From: Hirundichthys speculiger
Lineage: Eukaryota > Chordata > Actinopteri > Beloniformes > Exocoetidae
DNA: 64,000 nucleotides
NCBI GenBank assembly: GCA_018398805.1
Contig: JAGFBZ010002395.1
Span: 682,001-746,000, forward strand
Direction of reading: 5' to 3'
In this document: in pieces, positions 22,922-35,364 of the stretch
How positions within the stretch are numbered: the stretch's first letter is position 1
How the letters are laid out: each line of letters opens with the position of its first letter
Position numbers and translations under genes: made by a program
The notes under the pieces: generated by a model
Seen by the model: only the letters and a program-made list of their open reading frames with translations
The model's database searches: none
What the model was told of the DNA's origin: nothing

Positions 22922-25477
22922 ATCAATAGCTTGCACATATAACACACTCTTTCCACTGACCTTCATCGTGTCTTGTCCGCAAAGACACAGGTGTCTGAGC
23001 TCTCTGTCACTTATGCGCTTAAGGTCAATAGTATTGATAGACCAGGTTGTCAGTACCTATAAATTGATATATATATATATTTTTTTTTTTGGTAACAAAG
23101 CAGCACAAGTCGAGGCATTGTGTGAGATTGGAATCTACAGAATACTGCCAATGTGGCTGCTTGCACAGGAATTGATGGACAGGAAATGTGTGCCACACTG
23201 ATATTTATTATGCACACAGAAAATAAATTCTTATGCCTAGAGATGTAATATATAAACAGACATTCTCATCTTGATGAGGTCATTGATTAGTTTGATAAGA
23301 TCAGTTAGTTTGTTCAAAAGAATGAATTGGAAAACATGCTCAGGAAGGTCCTTTGTAGTGTTTACACATTTTCAAATAGATGCATAACAAAACCAAATAT
23401 ACACTGACCTCACCTACTTTCCCGTCACCATGAGTACATGCAAATCCAAATGCACTGATTAAACTATGCAGTATTTGTAGATCAAATCATTTGTGTTGTT
23501 TCTCCATGTTTCATGAGAGTTGTTTTACAGTAGTTTTGTGTATTCATCATAAAGAAAATAAACATACACTTACTGTTGAGTTGACAGCGTCAGTGTGTCT
23601 ACTCAGAGAGGAGACACTTCAGCAGTCACCCTAAACAAAAAGGTAGTTACAAATGCACAGCCTTTAACCTACTGCACACATATGGCTTGAATTGTAACAC
23701 TTAGATTATAACTAATATTTTAAATACTGAATGTTTTTAATCCAGTAATAAATTACTTGAATTTTCTTTGAACTTTTGTAACCCATGTTTTAGTGTATTC
23801 TTGATTTTAGTCCTGTAGCAACATTACACTGGGAGTGTATCCGAGCAGATGCTGCTTTGACTGGGACTGCCGGTCGTTAAACTGACCACTTTCCAATTTC
23901 TCGTTCCAACAGCTAATACAGTCAATGCCAAGATGAACAACTTTTGTATTTTAACCTTTATAGGATACGTAGAAAATGTGTACAGAAACTATAAATCAAT
24001 AAATATGTGGTATAACTTGCTCCCTTTTGGTGCAATTTAAATAAATATATGGTAGAAGTGTTGTTCTTCAAAATCACTCCAGGTTTTAAAGCTCCGTAGC
24101 GTCAAACTATCAGAGCTCAGCTCTTTGTATGACTTCAGAGCTGTCATGTTGTAAAACAATTTGCCTATTTTTCTAATTATTTGCCTAGACTTTAAAATGC
24201 TTTGGTAGCGTGCTACATCTTATTTGAAGTTCTGTGCTTTTAGTAAATCTGAGGTGGGAACTTGAGCATACAATTAATACCATTTCAGGAAAGTCCGTGA
24301 AAATCTTAATTTATTTATTTGTTCAATAAAAAAATGCTTTTATGTTTTTTGGCTGTTCTGTGTGATTCACCGTGACTCCTGGCCTTGCCTTCCAGTCTTG
24401 GCTGAATCATTTGGACTCACATTGGACAAAGTCCCCTTTGTGTTTGCAGATGGAGGTCATGTGGTCTGCAAGATATAAGTTTTGCTTACTGGTGAAATGT
24501 AAAAAAAAATCAGAGGGTTTTTTTTTTTCTCCCCCTTATGTCTTTAAAGCTCATAAAGATATTTATTAGTTACAACCTTAACCTGAACCTTCTGGACAGA
24601 ACAATGAGGCGTTGCTGTCCCTTATATTAAATATGTCAAACGCAGATATTTTTAGGTTGAATGTGTGTGATTCCTGACATCAAAGCGTCATAGCAGTCAA
24701 TGAGATGTATTTGTTTTAGTCACACACTGCTGGACTAACCACTGTTTTGTAATAATGTTTTGTAAAACCACTGTTTTAGTCGTCATTTTTTGTGTCAGAG
24801 ATTAAGTTTTGTCATATCTGCCCACTAACATCCGAAATTGCTGCGTGTGTCAGGCTCCGATATTTAACCCTGGAAGACTTTCAGTAGCTACATTTACAAA
24901 CAAATAGTGGCTGAAATGAGGCCCCAATCAATGTGGGTTGATATTTAACTGTTTGCTGAGCAACTGCCAATCTTTTACTCTCAAGAATTCAGCCATTCAC
25001 AGTACAGTAGTTTCTCCTTTTTTGGACAAGAAGCAAGTTTTTTTTCTAATTCAAATATAAGGTAAGGCTGTATATTTTAATTAACTCCTTGGAATCCTAT
25101 TGCACATTTGAGTAATTTGAAGAATGAAGCATATGTAAGATAAGATTACAGAGCTACTCACTGGTTTTCCTCCTTTGTGTGAAGTCTGCTAAAAGGACGG
25201 TGGTGCTGTGCAAGTTAACTGAAGATTCTGTTTTGTACATTTTTCATGTTAATATGAGCAAAAAAACATCTTGAAATATTACTGTGTGCTGTATTATAAA
25301 ACATTTTCTGTTACTATATTTGTGTTCTGTTTTAAAGGTGAACAGATAAACAGCACAGAACATCAGAAAGTTACTCAGCAGACCGTACAGCTGTTGACAC
25401 TGCAGACTTTGTGATGGAATAACTTGTGTAAGAGCTGTAATGACATTTTTCTGGCTCATGTTTTAGGCCAATTTCCC
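22922..25477. other. wdr81 3' UTR and intergenic sequence before serpinf2
   Basis: About 2.5 kb of AT-rich DNA. It holds the wdr81 3' untranslated region, candidate poly-A signals, and the serpinf2 promoter. No coding exon was recognised. A GCCAAT word at about 25467 lies close upstream of the inferred serpinf2 leader exon. No clear TATA box was identified. Confidence 0.5.
23222..23227 (+). terminator. wdr81: Polyadenylation signal candidate for wdr81
   Basis: The first AATAAA after the wdr81 stop codon lies 300 bases downstream. A second AATAAA at 23998-24003 could be a distal site. Which is used cannot be seen from sequence. Confidence 0.5.
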
Positions 25478-25565
25478 GCTTTTCTGGCTTCCTTTAACAG
25501 AGAGTGTGATTTATTAGAGAAAGCGTGTGAGACCTGTGAATAAAACAGCAAAAACATCTACAAAG
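25478..25565 (+). other. serpinf2: Inferred noncoding first exon of serpinf2
   Basis: The sequence CTACAAAG|GTGAGT gives a good donor at 25566, and the first coding exon begins after TCCTTTGCAG at 25733 with 15 leader bases before the ATG. The left edge is only approximate. A split 5' leader before the signal-peptide exon is usual in this serpin. Confidence 0.45.
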
Positions 25566-25747
25566 GTGAGTTCTTTTTTTTTGTTTTGTTTAATCATTCT
25601 GTAATTTTATTTATAACGACTATCAAACTGAATATGTGAGTGCAGCTTACCCTAAAATGCTTGCATGTTACATGCTGAAGGAAATTGATTGGCATACATG
25701 GTTGTGTAATCGCCATATTTTCTCCTTTGCAGTTGCATTATAAGGAC

Positions 25748-28604
25748 ATGGACCTCTGTCTGACACTCCTGTTCATCTGTCTCTGCAGCCTCGGAGCCAC
25801 TGTATGCTATCAAATTAGCTCTAAAAATTAGAATCATAGAAATATCATCTTTGCTGATTACGTAGTTCCTTGTTGTTATTCAACAGAAAGCTGAGGTGGA
25901 AGAAGATCTGTCAACTACTGTGGTGTTTCCAACTCCTCTGATGCCCCATCAGCCCACAGAAGTAAGAGACAAAATAAATCGATTTAATAGCCCTGATTAC
26001 TTGTTCGTTGTGCTTGTATTCTGGTCACAAACGTTTTGTGCTATTCTTGCTCAAAGAAAGGAGAAAGCAGTGGTACAGCACAACTTACACCCCCCACAGA
26101 AACACCTACAATTGAAACAACCAACCAACCAACAAGTGCTAGTACCACAAATGGGATGTTATCAGATGATGACGATGTGGACGGCTGTCATGCTCTCAGT
26201 CGGAGCCTAAAATCCCGACAGGCCATCACTGGTGCCATGCAGAAACTGGGCATGCAGCTGCTGCAGAACCTGGAGACAACACCAGAACAGCCAAACCTTA
26301 TTATATCTCCTTTAAGCATATCTCTGGCACTTTCTCAACTGGCTTTAGGTATGCATGCCCACAGAGGTTTCCCTCTATATGTGTGAAATTATCACATTTA
26401 TTGATCTTTGTCAACAGTTTGCTCTACTTCACATCTTTCTGTAGACCACCATTGTACCTCCATTATTTATTTATTTCTGTATTTATAGGTGCAGAAAATG
26501 AGACGGAGGAGCTGCTGATGTACCATCTCCATGAAAACTCAGTCCCTTGCTACCACCAGTCACTGCATAATGTCTTAATGCATCTTAGAAACAATGACCT
26601 GCAAATTGCCACACGAATCTTTCTGCGTCAAGGTTACTACACAAGAAACACGTGACTTCTGTGCAAATGATTTTTAACCATGCTAAAAGTTGAGACTCGT
26701 AGAAATACCTTTCATTTTCTTGGTTTCCTATGGAACTTCTTTTGCTACTACCAGTCCTGACCTGATGACTGAAGTATGTTGTGTTGATGTGTTTTAGGGT
26801 TTCAGGCAAAGCAAGAGTTTGTCAAGTGAATCTCAGAAGTTATATGACTCTGAACCAGCAGTCTTGGAGAGCCTTGAGCAAATCAATGACTGGGTAGAGA
26901 ACGTAACACAAGGGAAGATGACTGACTTCCTGTTCTGCTTTACCACCCAACCTTCTCCTCATGCTTATTAATGCTGTCCATTTTAAAGGTAACTGACAAA
27001 TGACAAAATATCACAATACACATTAAAAACTCTTTAAGAATATATGAACATACCTTTTAAGACATTCTTGCTTTGGGGATAGGAAGTAATTAGTAAAACC
27101 TTCCTGTCTTATGGGTTGCTGTTTGTTTGAATTATGCTTCTAAATAAAAGTAGCACCCTTTTTCTGTGTTCCCCTCAGGAGAATGGAAAGCTCGGTTTGA
27201 CCCACGCTTTACCTCCAGAGGTGTCTTCTACCTCGATGACAATCATATGGTGGATGTTGAAGTGATGGAAGATGCTAAACATCCCCTTAGTTTATTTATT
27301 GACAGTGAACTGGAGGCTCAGGTAAAATCCAGTTCGGACAATTCCTTATACAAATCCTCCCGAATGCATTTTTGCTCTTTTTTTTCCGCAAAAGAGCTTC
27401 TTTTTCAAATTCACAGCAAAAGAAATTACAAATTCAAGATTGATCAAATGCAGGATTGATCCAATAATTACTTTCATATACGCGGTATTTTTTAAATGGT
27501 GATTTTTATATTTCACCTTCTACAGTATATTTTATTTTATTTGCCTGGTTTGAAGTACAGTTTTATTTTGAATTATAGATATTTAAGATATTTGATTCTT
27601 GTTAAGGTCAATTTTGACTTTGGACTACGGTTTGTGTAGAATTAAACCTTTGATAGGCATTAGGTTCATGCAGGGGCTAAAGCTTTTCTGTCATCAGGTG
27701 AGATGTGGGATACTCCCGTCACAGGTGACTAAATGCTTATTTAAGAAATTGAAAATCTAACCTCTGAGGCTGGACCACCAGAAAAACAAAACAAACAAAC
27801 AAAAATGTTATGGAACACAGTAAATATGAGATGTATTTGGCATGCAAAGGCCAGGTTATGATTTATTAAACACAGCTTTCAGAAAGAAACAATTTCTTTC
27901 ATTACCACTCTTTCATTGTGGCACACTGACTTTTTTTTCCTTTACAGGTAGCAAGATTCCCATTTTTGAAGCTAATGAGTTTGTTGGTGGTCATGCCCAT
28001 TTCCGGCCACGTGAACATGACTTCCTTCTCTGCAAAGCTGAACGTCTCAGACTTGTACAAACGTCTACCAAAAGAGAGAGCTGTTCAGGTTAAAGTCCCC
28101 AAATTCAAATTGGAGTATTCGCAAGAGTTACAGGATGTTCTTACCAAACTGGGTAAGACGTAATGATTGTCTTTAATTTTTCCTATTTTATTTTATATAA
28201 CACTAAATCAAATCTATATCTCTTGATCTACATTTTGGGCATGTCCAATAGGGCTTGGAGAGATGTTCCAGAGTCCCAACCTGGCTGAGATTGCAGATGG
28301 CCCCCTGCTGGTGTCCAGTGTGATGCACAAGTCTAGCATGGAAATAAATGAAGAGGGTGCAGAGGCTGCTGCAGCCACCACTGTAGTCATCTCAAGAGCA
28401 TCTAATCCAATTTTCCACCTTAGTCAACCATTCTTCTTTGTACTTATGGATGATACGACTCAAATACCAATCTTCATGGGTGTCATCAACAACCCCAATC
28501 CTGGAGCTCCTGTCCTACAGAGATTAGAGTTTGGAAGCAAAGATAAAGTGGGATTCCCAATTGACAAGAATCACAAGGGCTTATTTGTAAGCCCTCCTAA
28601 ATAG
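25748..28604 (+). CDS. serpinf2: SERPINF2, alpha-2-antiplasmin (exon 6 frame broken as given)
   Basis: Secreted serpin that inhibits plasmin and slows fibrinolysis. Coding exons: 25748-25801, 25887-25961, 26057-26348, 26489-26632, 26798-26988, 27179-27321, 27948-28152, 28252-28604. It begins with the signal peptide MDLCLTLLFICLCSLGA. The serpin fold shows LIISPLSISLALSQLALG in helix B, VKVPKFKLEYSQELQDVL before the reactive loop, and the hinge EEGAEAAAATTVV. The likely P1-P1' bond is Arg-Ala in VVISRASNP; human has Arg-Met. The end is FVSPPK, a carboxy-terminal lysine as in human, where it helps bind plasmin kringles. Exon 6 has two extra bases; all other phases fit. Without them the protein would be about 484 aa (human 491). 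It may be intact with assembly errors, or a damaged copy. Confidence 0.92.
26798..26988 (+). CDS. serpinf2: serpinf2 exon 6 with two +1 frameshifts
   Basis: After the acceptor GTTTTAG the exon reads GFQAKQEFVK and then TGA. One extra base (T at about 26827) displaces the family-like reading ESQKLYDSEPAVLESLEQIN. A second extra T at about 26933-26934 displaces LPPNLLLMLINAVHF. Exon length is 191, and 189 is the length that satisfies the phase of both neighbours, which independently supports exactly two extra bases. The donor AAAG|GTAACT is intact. Confidence 0.88.
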
Positions 28605-28727
28605 GGACTAACAGCCTTTGCAGCTCTTCCAGGAAAACTCAGGAAAAGAAAGTCACTTAGCTGGATGACTTGGCTGGAGATATTTGTGAAAAAAAAAAAA
28701 ATCACTGGTCTTTGTATTTCAATCAAA

Positions 28728-28733
28728 AATAAA
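28728..28733 (+). terminator. serpinf2: Polyadenylation signal of serpinf2
   Basis: AATAAA lies 124 bases after the stop codon, at the end of a short 3' untranslated region. It is the first such signal after the gene. Confidence 0.65.
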
Positions 28734-28739
28734 GACAGT

Positions 28740-29740
28740 CAGAAGCCCAGTGTACCTTTTAAAGCTTGGGTATTCAATTGAAATTATTTTTCTGCATTAG
28801 ACAACATTAAGAAAAACACAAACATGTTAAAAGGCCCCTTCATCATGGTTGGTGTGGAATCTGTAATTTTATCACACATTTTTCAAGTGTAAACATATAA
28901 ATCCAAATTAATATGTTGCAATGTTAATGTCAGTTTTACTGCCTAAATGTACATTTTCTTGAATTTGTTACCTCCAAAAGGGTAAATAAATGTAATTGAT
29001 CCAAGTCAAATATTCTCATGAGTTTTACTGGCATGTCATCAATGATTTACTTGTGTTCAGAAAATAGTGAAAAATCAATTGGAAGAGAGAAGGTGGCACA
29101 TAAAACCTCTCACATACACAGTATAGAACTTCAGTCAAATATCATTAGTATTTGTAATACTTAGTAATTCTTTGTTCAGTTCACTCAGTCAAAAATAATA
29201 AAGTGGAAAATGGACTTGAAACTTCAATTCTCCTTATTTTCAGTTATTTTATGAATAATGAGATGGTTGGGGTGAAAATCTTTAGTGTAAAACTCACCTC
29301 TATTCCCCACCATACAACTTCATACCCTCTGATCCTCTTAGAGCTCCCCCTTATGGTATTACTTTGTTAATGCATGAAACAGCATTTGGTATGTGTTTTG
29401 CTGTCCTTTGTTAAACGGGAAAACTTCACAGCCGTGCACAGATCATAACTAATTGCATTACCTTGCTTCTTCTTTAGCAAGTAACTGAATAGTATCTCCT
29501 ACCTCATTATTTCCCTCTTTATTATTACTGCAAAATAGAAAAACCAAAGCAAATCATAATTCTACCAGGATCCCAAGAAAGAATTAGAGTAAGGGGGACT
29601 ACAGTCTGATTTATTTGAACGAATATGACTTTTTGTGTAGGTTTTCGCCCTTGGTTAAAGTTATGACTTTATTTAGAGTGGTTAACGTACAAAACTATGT
29701 CTTAACTAGTATTTCAATCGAAAACGTGAAAATTGTATGC
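28740..29740. other. Intergenic sequence between serpinf2 and rpa1
   Basis: About 1 kb of AT-rich DNA with no recognised exon, repeat or RNA gene. In human, SERPINF1 and SMYD4 occupy this position; neither is visible here on either strand. Confidence 0.6.
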
Positions 29741-29798
29741 TACATACGAAAAGCCAGTAGTAGGTCTTTTTTCACATGCCAGTGAACGCCTCTTGAAA

Positions 29799-29806
29799 TG
29801 ACGTCA
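29799..29806. promoter_or_regulatory. rpa1: CRE palindrome in the rpa1 promoter
   Basis: TGACGTCA is a full consensus CREB/ATF site, about 300 bases upstream of the rpa1 start codon and inside the local CpG-rich block. Confidence 0.6.
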
Positions 29807-29813
29807 CGTACCA

Positions 29814-29821
29814 TTTGGCGC
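29814..29821. promoter_or_regulatory. rpa1: E2F-type site 1 in the rpa1 promoter
   Basis: TTTGGCGC fits the E2F consensus TTTSGCGC. RPA subunits are S-phase genes and E2F control is expected. It lies eight bases after the CRE. Confidence 0.6.
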
Positions 29822-29968
29822 AAAGAAACGCTTGCTGATCTCCGGTCAGTTTTTGGTGGCGATGAACCTCGTAGGTTCACTGTACCTACAGACACATACT
29901 GCAGCCAGATCTGTGAGCGGAAACGGAAACTGGTAATTATTTGACGCACAGCGCGCTTTGTGAAAGCA

Positions 29969-29977
29969 TTTGGCGCC
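29969..29977. promoter_or_regulatory. rpa1: E2F-type site 2 in the rpa1 promoter
   Basis: TTTGGCGCC is a second E2F-type motif, 121 bases before the start codon, so it may fall in the leader or core promoter. Two such sites bracketing the probable transcription start strengthen the promoter call. Confidence 0.6.
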
Positions 29978-30097
29978 ACAGTCACAATTCGGCATCAACT
30001 GTTTGTGTAAGCGTAGCGCACAGAGTATAGCAGTCTTTTCCAAAAATCCTCTCAGAGAAGTTGTAGTTTTGCAGCTAAACCCGATTTTTTCACAGCC

Positions 30098-33000
30098 ATG
30101 ACGAAACTCTCAGAGGGCGCGATAGAGGTGAGCCTAATTTTACTCATATACCTATAAAACTTTTATGTGTTGTTAAGAAAGGCAACTGTCAGCGTTTGGT
30201 ATAACTTTTCTTTTAAGTGATGTAAGTTAGAGTAGATACCTATTTAGCATTTTTTTTTTTTTTGCATAGTGTTAGGGTCTGCTTTAATTTAAGGACAAAA
30301 ACCACGACTTTTATCTTAATGTAATCATAGCAATTGTTAACAGCTGTATCTCTTTGTAACTGACAATATCATTTGCCAGAATGTCGATGCCGACATTGAT
30401 ATCGATGAGGGCTGCAGAGGGGCGAGCTAGCTTCAGGATTTTATTTATTTATTTAAAAAAAAAAAAAAAAAAACAACTCGTAACTTGTTTCTGGTTTACA
30501 GGCTCTGGCCAATGGTACTGGTGGAAACGAGGCAGTGCTTCAGTTGGTGGTGAGTGGCGATGGGAATACTGGACTCTTTCTTCTTTGGCTCACACGATTG
30601 CACCACCACTTAACATACCAACATAGCTAACATAAAATATCTAACATTGTTTTGGGAAAAGAACTGAGGCCAGAGTCACTTTCAGAGGTTCCCTCCATCT
30701 TGTCGTCCTTTACATCAACAGTAAAGGCTAAAAAGTTTCTCTTTTTTTTTTAAATGTAGATAAAAGATACTAAGGTCATAAGGCAAATGTTTTATATCCA
30801 ATAACAAATGTTTGTTTTTCTTTCTTCAATGGGATGCAAAATCAAACAGCAGACATTTTGAGTAACATTTGTCTTTTCTGTAGAGATGAACTGGACCTAA
30901 TCGCTTTCGTGTGATGATGAGCGATGGACGGCACACCCTGTCTTGTAAGCTTTGTTATATGTTTTCATCCTGATATTTCACATCTCTATCATATGATGGC
31001 CTTATGCATACCCTGGACAGATTCAGTTGTATATTTTAAGGGTTCAGAAAAAATTGTATGGTATTGGTAGCAGAGATATAATAGAGAAGCTGCAGCAAGA
31101 GGTAGAGTTGTTTGATAGGACTGACGTAGGTAATCATGTGACCCCAGCAATATGTTTTTTTTGTGGCAATACTATAATCAAGTGTAGTTGCACATATACT
31201 ACAGTAGGTGGCAGTGGTGCTCTCATTGTCACAGTGCCCTCATTCGCTATATTGTCTTTTTTTTTTTTTTGCACGGACATGCTTTAAGAGACACCACAAA
31301 GAAATAATTAAAGGTATGAAAAGAAAGGCGAAAGTCATCAGAAATCTAAGACAAGGAATTATGACGATGCTGATGTAGCCCTTGGATTCACTGTGACTAC
31401 AGTGGGATTGATGGACTTTAAATCTTTACAGACTAATAAGAATTTAAATAAAATTATTCTTTGTTATAAGTTGATCTATATTTATTTCTATTTTGTTTCC
31501 CTTGATGTTAATAAGATACAGTGTTATGCAGAGGTGTACTTCTAACAATTGTATAGACAAATGATACTATTTGGGGTGGGGGGGGATTGAGAACCACTGC
31601 CATACACTAACAAAGTTACAATTACTACAGGTTAAAGGCCATTTACCTTTAAAGGGTCACTGCACTCAATCAGTCATTGATTGACTTTCATAGCTTGTAC
31701 AAACACACAGTCCTTTACAGGATTAAAACAAAGAAACCAAACTTTAAAAAACCAACCAACATATCCACACACATCCTCAACATCAAAGTTCAAATAGAAG
31801 CTAAGGAGAAATTGAGGATTGAGGAAATTGAGGTTGACTGCATGATATATCTAAAAACTGTTGTTATCTCAATATCAATATGGCAAAATCAAATTCCAAT
31901 GAATCATAGGAAATTATTTTCCAAGTGCCATGCATCCATCTTCTAAATATCAATAATATATTTGGCCAAACAGGTGGAACCTTACTGCCTGAGATGCCAG
32001 TTTAGATGCTTTGCATGGATTGTGTTGTTGGAGCAGTTGTTGCTGGGTCCAGCTTTCTATGTAATTATTTTCAAAACAGCCGTGCTGCTGAAATGGAAAA
32101 TTTACAGTTCAACTATTTTTCCCTTAAGGGTCTGCATTGGCTTTTTTTCTGTCAGAGGTCAATTTTAGCTGTAAAGAAGAAAGAAATTTACATAATAAAC
32201 AGAAGTATTGGTTTAATTGTCACAGGTCATATTGTAATTGCAAATTTTCAGCTGCATATTGGGTGTTTTCCTATTATTGTGCAGCCTTTAATATCTATGC
32301 AATCTATCTTTCACCATCTCTAATTAAAGCCTGGAATTGAATACTGCCATCAGAGGACCTGAGGCTCTGAGGAGATTCATTAAATAAAAATAACTTGGAT
32401 AAATGAGGACAAGAATGAAGCATTGTCAAATAAAATAAAATCAGTATGACTAACATTTAAGTTGCATTTATGTGGGGAAAAAAAAAACATGGGAGCTCTT
32501 AAGCTGGAGGAAGCTTTACTGAGTACATGTGACGTTAATATTTCTCCTCTCTGTGTTTCAGCCTTCATGCTCTCCACCCAGCTGAACTGCATGGCTGAGG
32601 AAAACATACTGGCCCCAAACTGCATCTGTGTTCTTAAGAGGCATGTGACTAATATGCTGAAGGATGGACGGTATGAATATTTTAGATTTATAATAAATAT
32701 ACAGTTTTGTGAACCATTTTTGTAAAGCCAAACATGAATAACTACAAAATATACATGTAAAGTTATATTCTATTTCAGACGAGTCGTGATCATTTTGGAA
32801 ATTGAAGTCATCAAACCTGCTGATGAGCTTGCTGGTAGAATAGGAGATCCTACTCCTTATACTGAAGGTAAGACTTCAGATGGACAACATTAATAGGAAG
32901 GTAGTGTTCACTGAATATGTGTGTGAAGTGGGACTAACATTTTGACATTAATAAGTTGTGCATAATGATGTGGGATTTTGCTACAGTCCAGTATTTATGT

Positions 33001-34682
33001 GAAGTTCTCCTTGTAGGTCAGAATAAAGGCCCACAGTCAGTTCCAGCCCCTGAAAACAGACCTCCACTGCAACCACAAAATAGAAATGAAGGTGAGTGGA
33101 AGCTTTTACTGTAAACCTAGGACATGGTTGGAGTTAAGAAAATGTTCCAAATGTAATCTGGAAACGACCACAAGATGGCAGCATTTTCCTGTTGATGGTA
33201 ATTTGGATGAACCACAGATTTATCAATTTTGAGAGACCCACTGAGAAATCTTTTAATTTTTAGCTTACACAAATATTTCTCAAATGTATTTTGGGCTTGT
33301 TTTTACCCTGCAGTGTTATTGGTGCTCAAAATTCCCCCCAGCCATCTGGCTTACTCTGTCTAAAGCGTCGTAAGCAACTATGAAGCTGGGGTTGATGTGG
33401 GCCTGTCTCTGTCTGTGAATGACAGTCATTATGATTATCTTTGTATGAGATTTATTGATTACACAAATAAACAAATCAAAACAATAAAGAACCAGGGAAC
33501 ACAGAAGTTCACAAGTGTTGATTAGCTCATTAAGCAAATGAGTTTTTTTTTCTTCTATGCGTTCGTGTCAGAGATAAGCAGAAGATCACAGTATTGGAAA
33601 TAAACTGGAGCAGAGGAGATGTGAAATCTAACTGTCAGACTGTCTTTTCTGTCTCCTTGCGTGTGTCATGACAGGTATTCATCCCTCTAATCTGCCATGT
33701 GGGAACTGAGGTTGTGGCATCCTCCCTCCTCATAAGCACAGTCATTGTTCATTTCTCTGTGTGTGCTTCTTGATCTTGGGGCTTAATTACCAGAAGTGCA
33801 GTGGTTGGGAAAAGTGGGAGGACTAAAGTGGACACTTTGAACTCTAATCCTCCGCGTGAGACGCACACAAATCAAATGCAGTGCAGTGCTTGTTCAAACA
33901 GAAAATCTCAAATTCAGGCAGCACTACTCTGCAGGGGTAGAGCGGCTCCAGTTTGTTATGGCATTTCACACTTTGCCCTGATTTTGTGAAATGTGAATCA
34001 TTCTTCTCACCAAAATGCTGAATCGCACATCTCCAGCAACTCGGTTTAATAACATTTTTCTTTCCTGTTTGACACTCTCCTGCTTGCAAGACTCAAGTCA
34101 GAAGTGGTGAATTTACTTTAAGTCAAAAGGTTTTTCTTTTGATGAATCTTCCCTCATGTAGTGTTATAATTACAGTGATCAAGCAGTTCCAATGCAAAGA
34201 AATTGGATTTTGGTAATTTGTGTCTGATGAATAATGTATAAGCCTCTTTTAGCTCCTCTCCATTTCTGCACTTGATGCATCTTGTATTTTTCTTCACATT
34301 TCTCAAGCAGTGAACAGAGGTTTCAACAGAGACACTGGGAAGAAGGCTCCATCTGCAATGCCCAATACTCCAGGGGGTAGCTCCAAAGTTGTGCCCATCG
34401 CCAGCCTCAACCCCTATCAATCCAAGTGAGTATGTTTCCTAGCCATCAGTGAATATTTGGAAAAAAATAAAGTAAAATAAACAAGCAAACATGGCATCAC
34501 ATAGGAGGATATATCAGCACATTGGAGAGATCAGCACATGACCTCAACTATAGGTTCTTACAGTTTTTTTGTTTTTGACATTAGGGTTTCTCAAAATTTA
34601 GTACAGGAGTGTGCATCTTTATATGTGAATAGACTCATATATATTGCCTCTTGCAATGGCATAGCCAATAATGTAGGAAATT

Positions 34683-34751
<69 letters not shown>

Positions 34752-34898
34752 ATATCTATATATCTATATATATGATATATATCTCTATATATATATATAT
34801 TATATCTGTATATATATATATATATCTATCTATTCTCTCTCTACTCTCTCTCTCTATATGTATCTGTCTCTCTCTCTGTCTGTCTCTCTCTCTCTCTA

Positions 34899-34978
<80 letters not shown>

Positions 34979-35364
34979 GTCTCTATGTCTCTCTCTCTGT
35001 CTCTGTCTCTCTCTCTCTCTCTGTCTGTCTCTCTCTCTCTCTCTCTATCTCTCTGTGTCTCTCTCTGTCTCTCTCTCTATTTCTATCTGCTCTCTCTCTA
35101 TCTCTCTCTCTCTGTCTCTCTGTCTCTCTCTCTCTCTCTCTCTGTTCTCTGTCTATCTCTGTGTGTCTCTCTCTCTCTGTCTCTGTCTCTCTCTCTCTGT
35201 CTCTGTGTCTCTCTCTCTCTCTCTCTGTGTCTCTGTCTCTCTCTGTCTCTGTGTCTCTCTATCTGTGTCTGTCTCTCTCTCTCTCTCTCTGGTCTCTCTC
35301 TCTCTGTGTCTCTCTCTGTCTCTGTCTCTATCTCTGTCTCTGTGTCTCTCTCTCTGTCTCTGTG

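Noticed and set aside
29740..30043. Minus-strand open frames over the rpa1 promoter as a divergent gene
   Set aside because: They are short, lack domains and coincide with the CpG-rich promoter; no splice sites or family match support a gene.
28605..30097. serpinf1 or smyd4 exons between serpinf2 and rpa1
   Set aside because: The interval is short, AT-rich and has no serpin, SET or MYND-like reading on either strand.
30381..30420. Short inverted repeat AATGTCG/CGACATT in rpa1 intron 2 as an RNA element
   Set aside because: A seven-base stem with a four-base loop is too small and is expected by chance at this scale.
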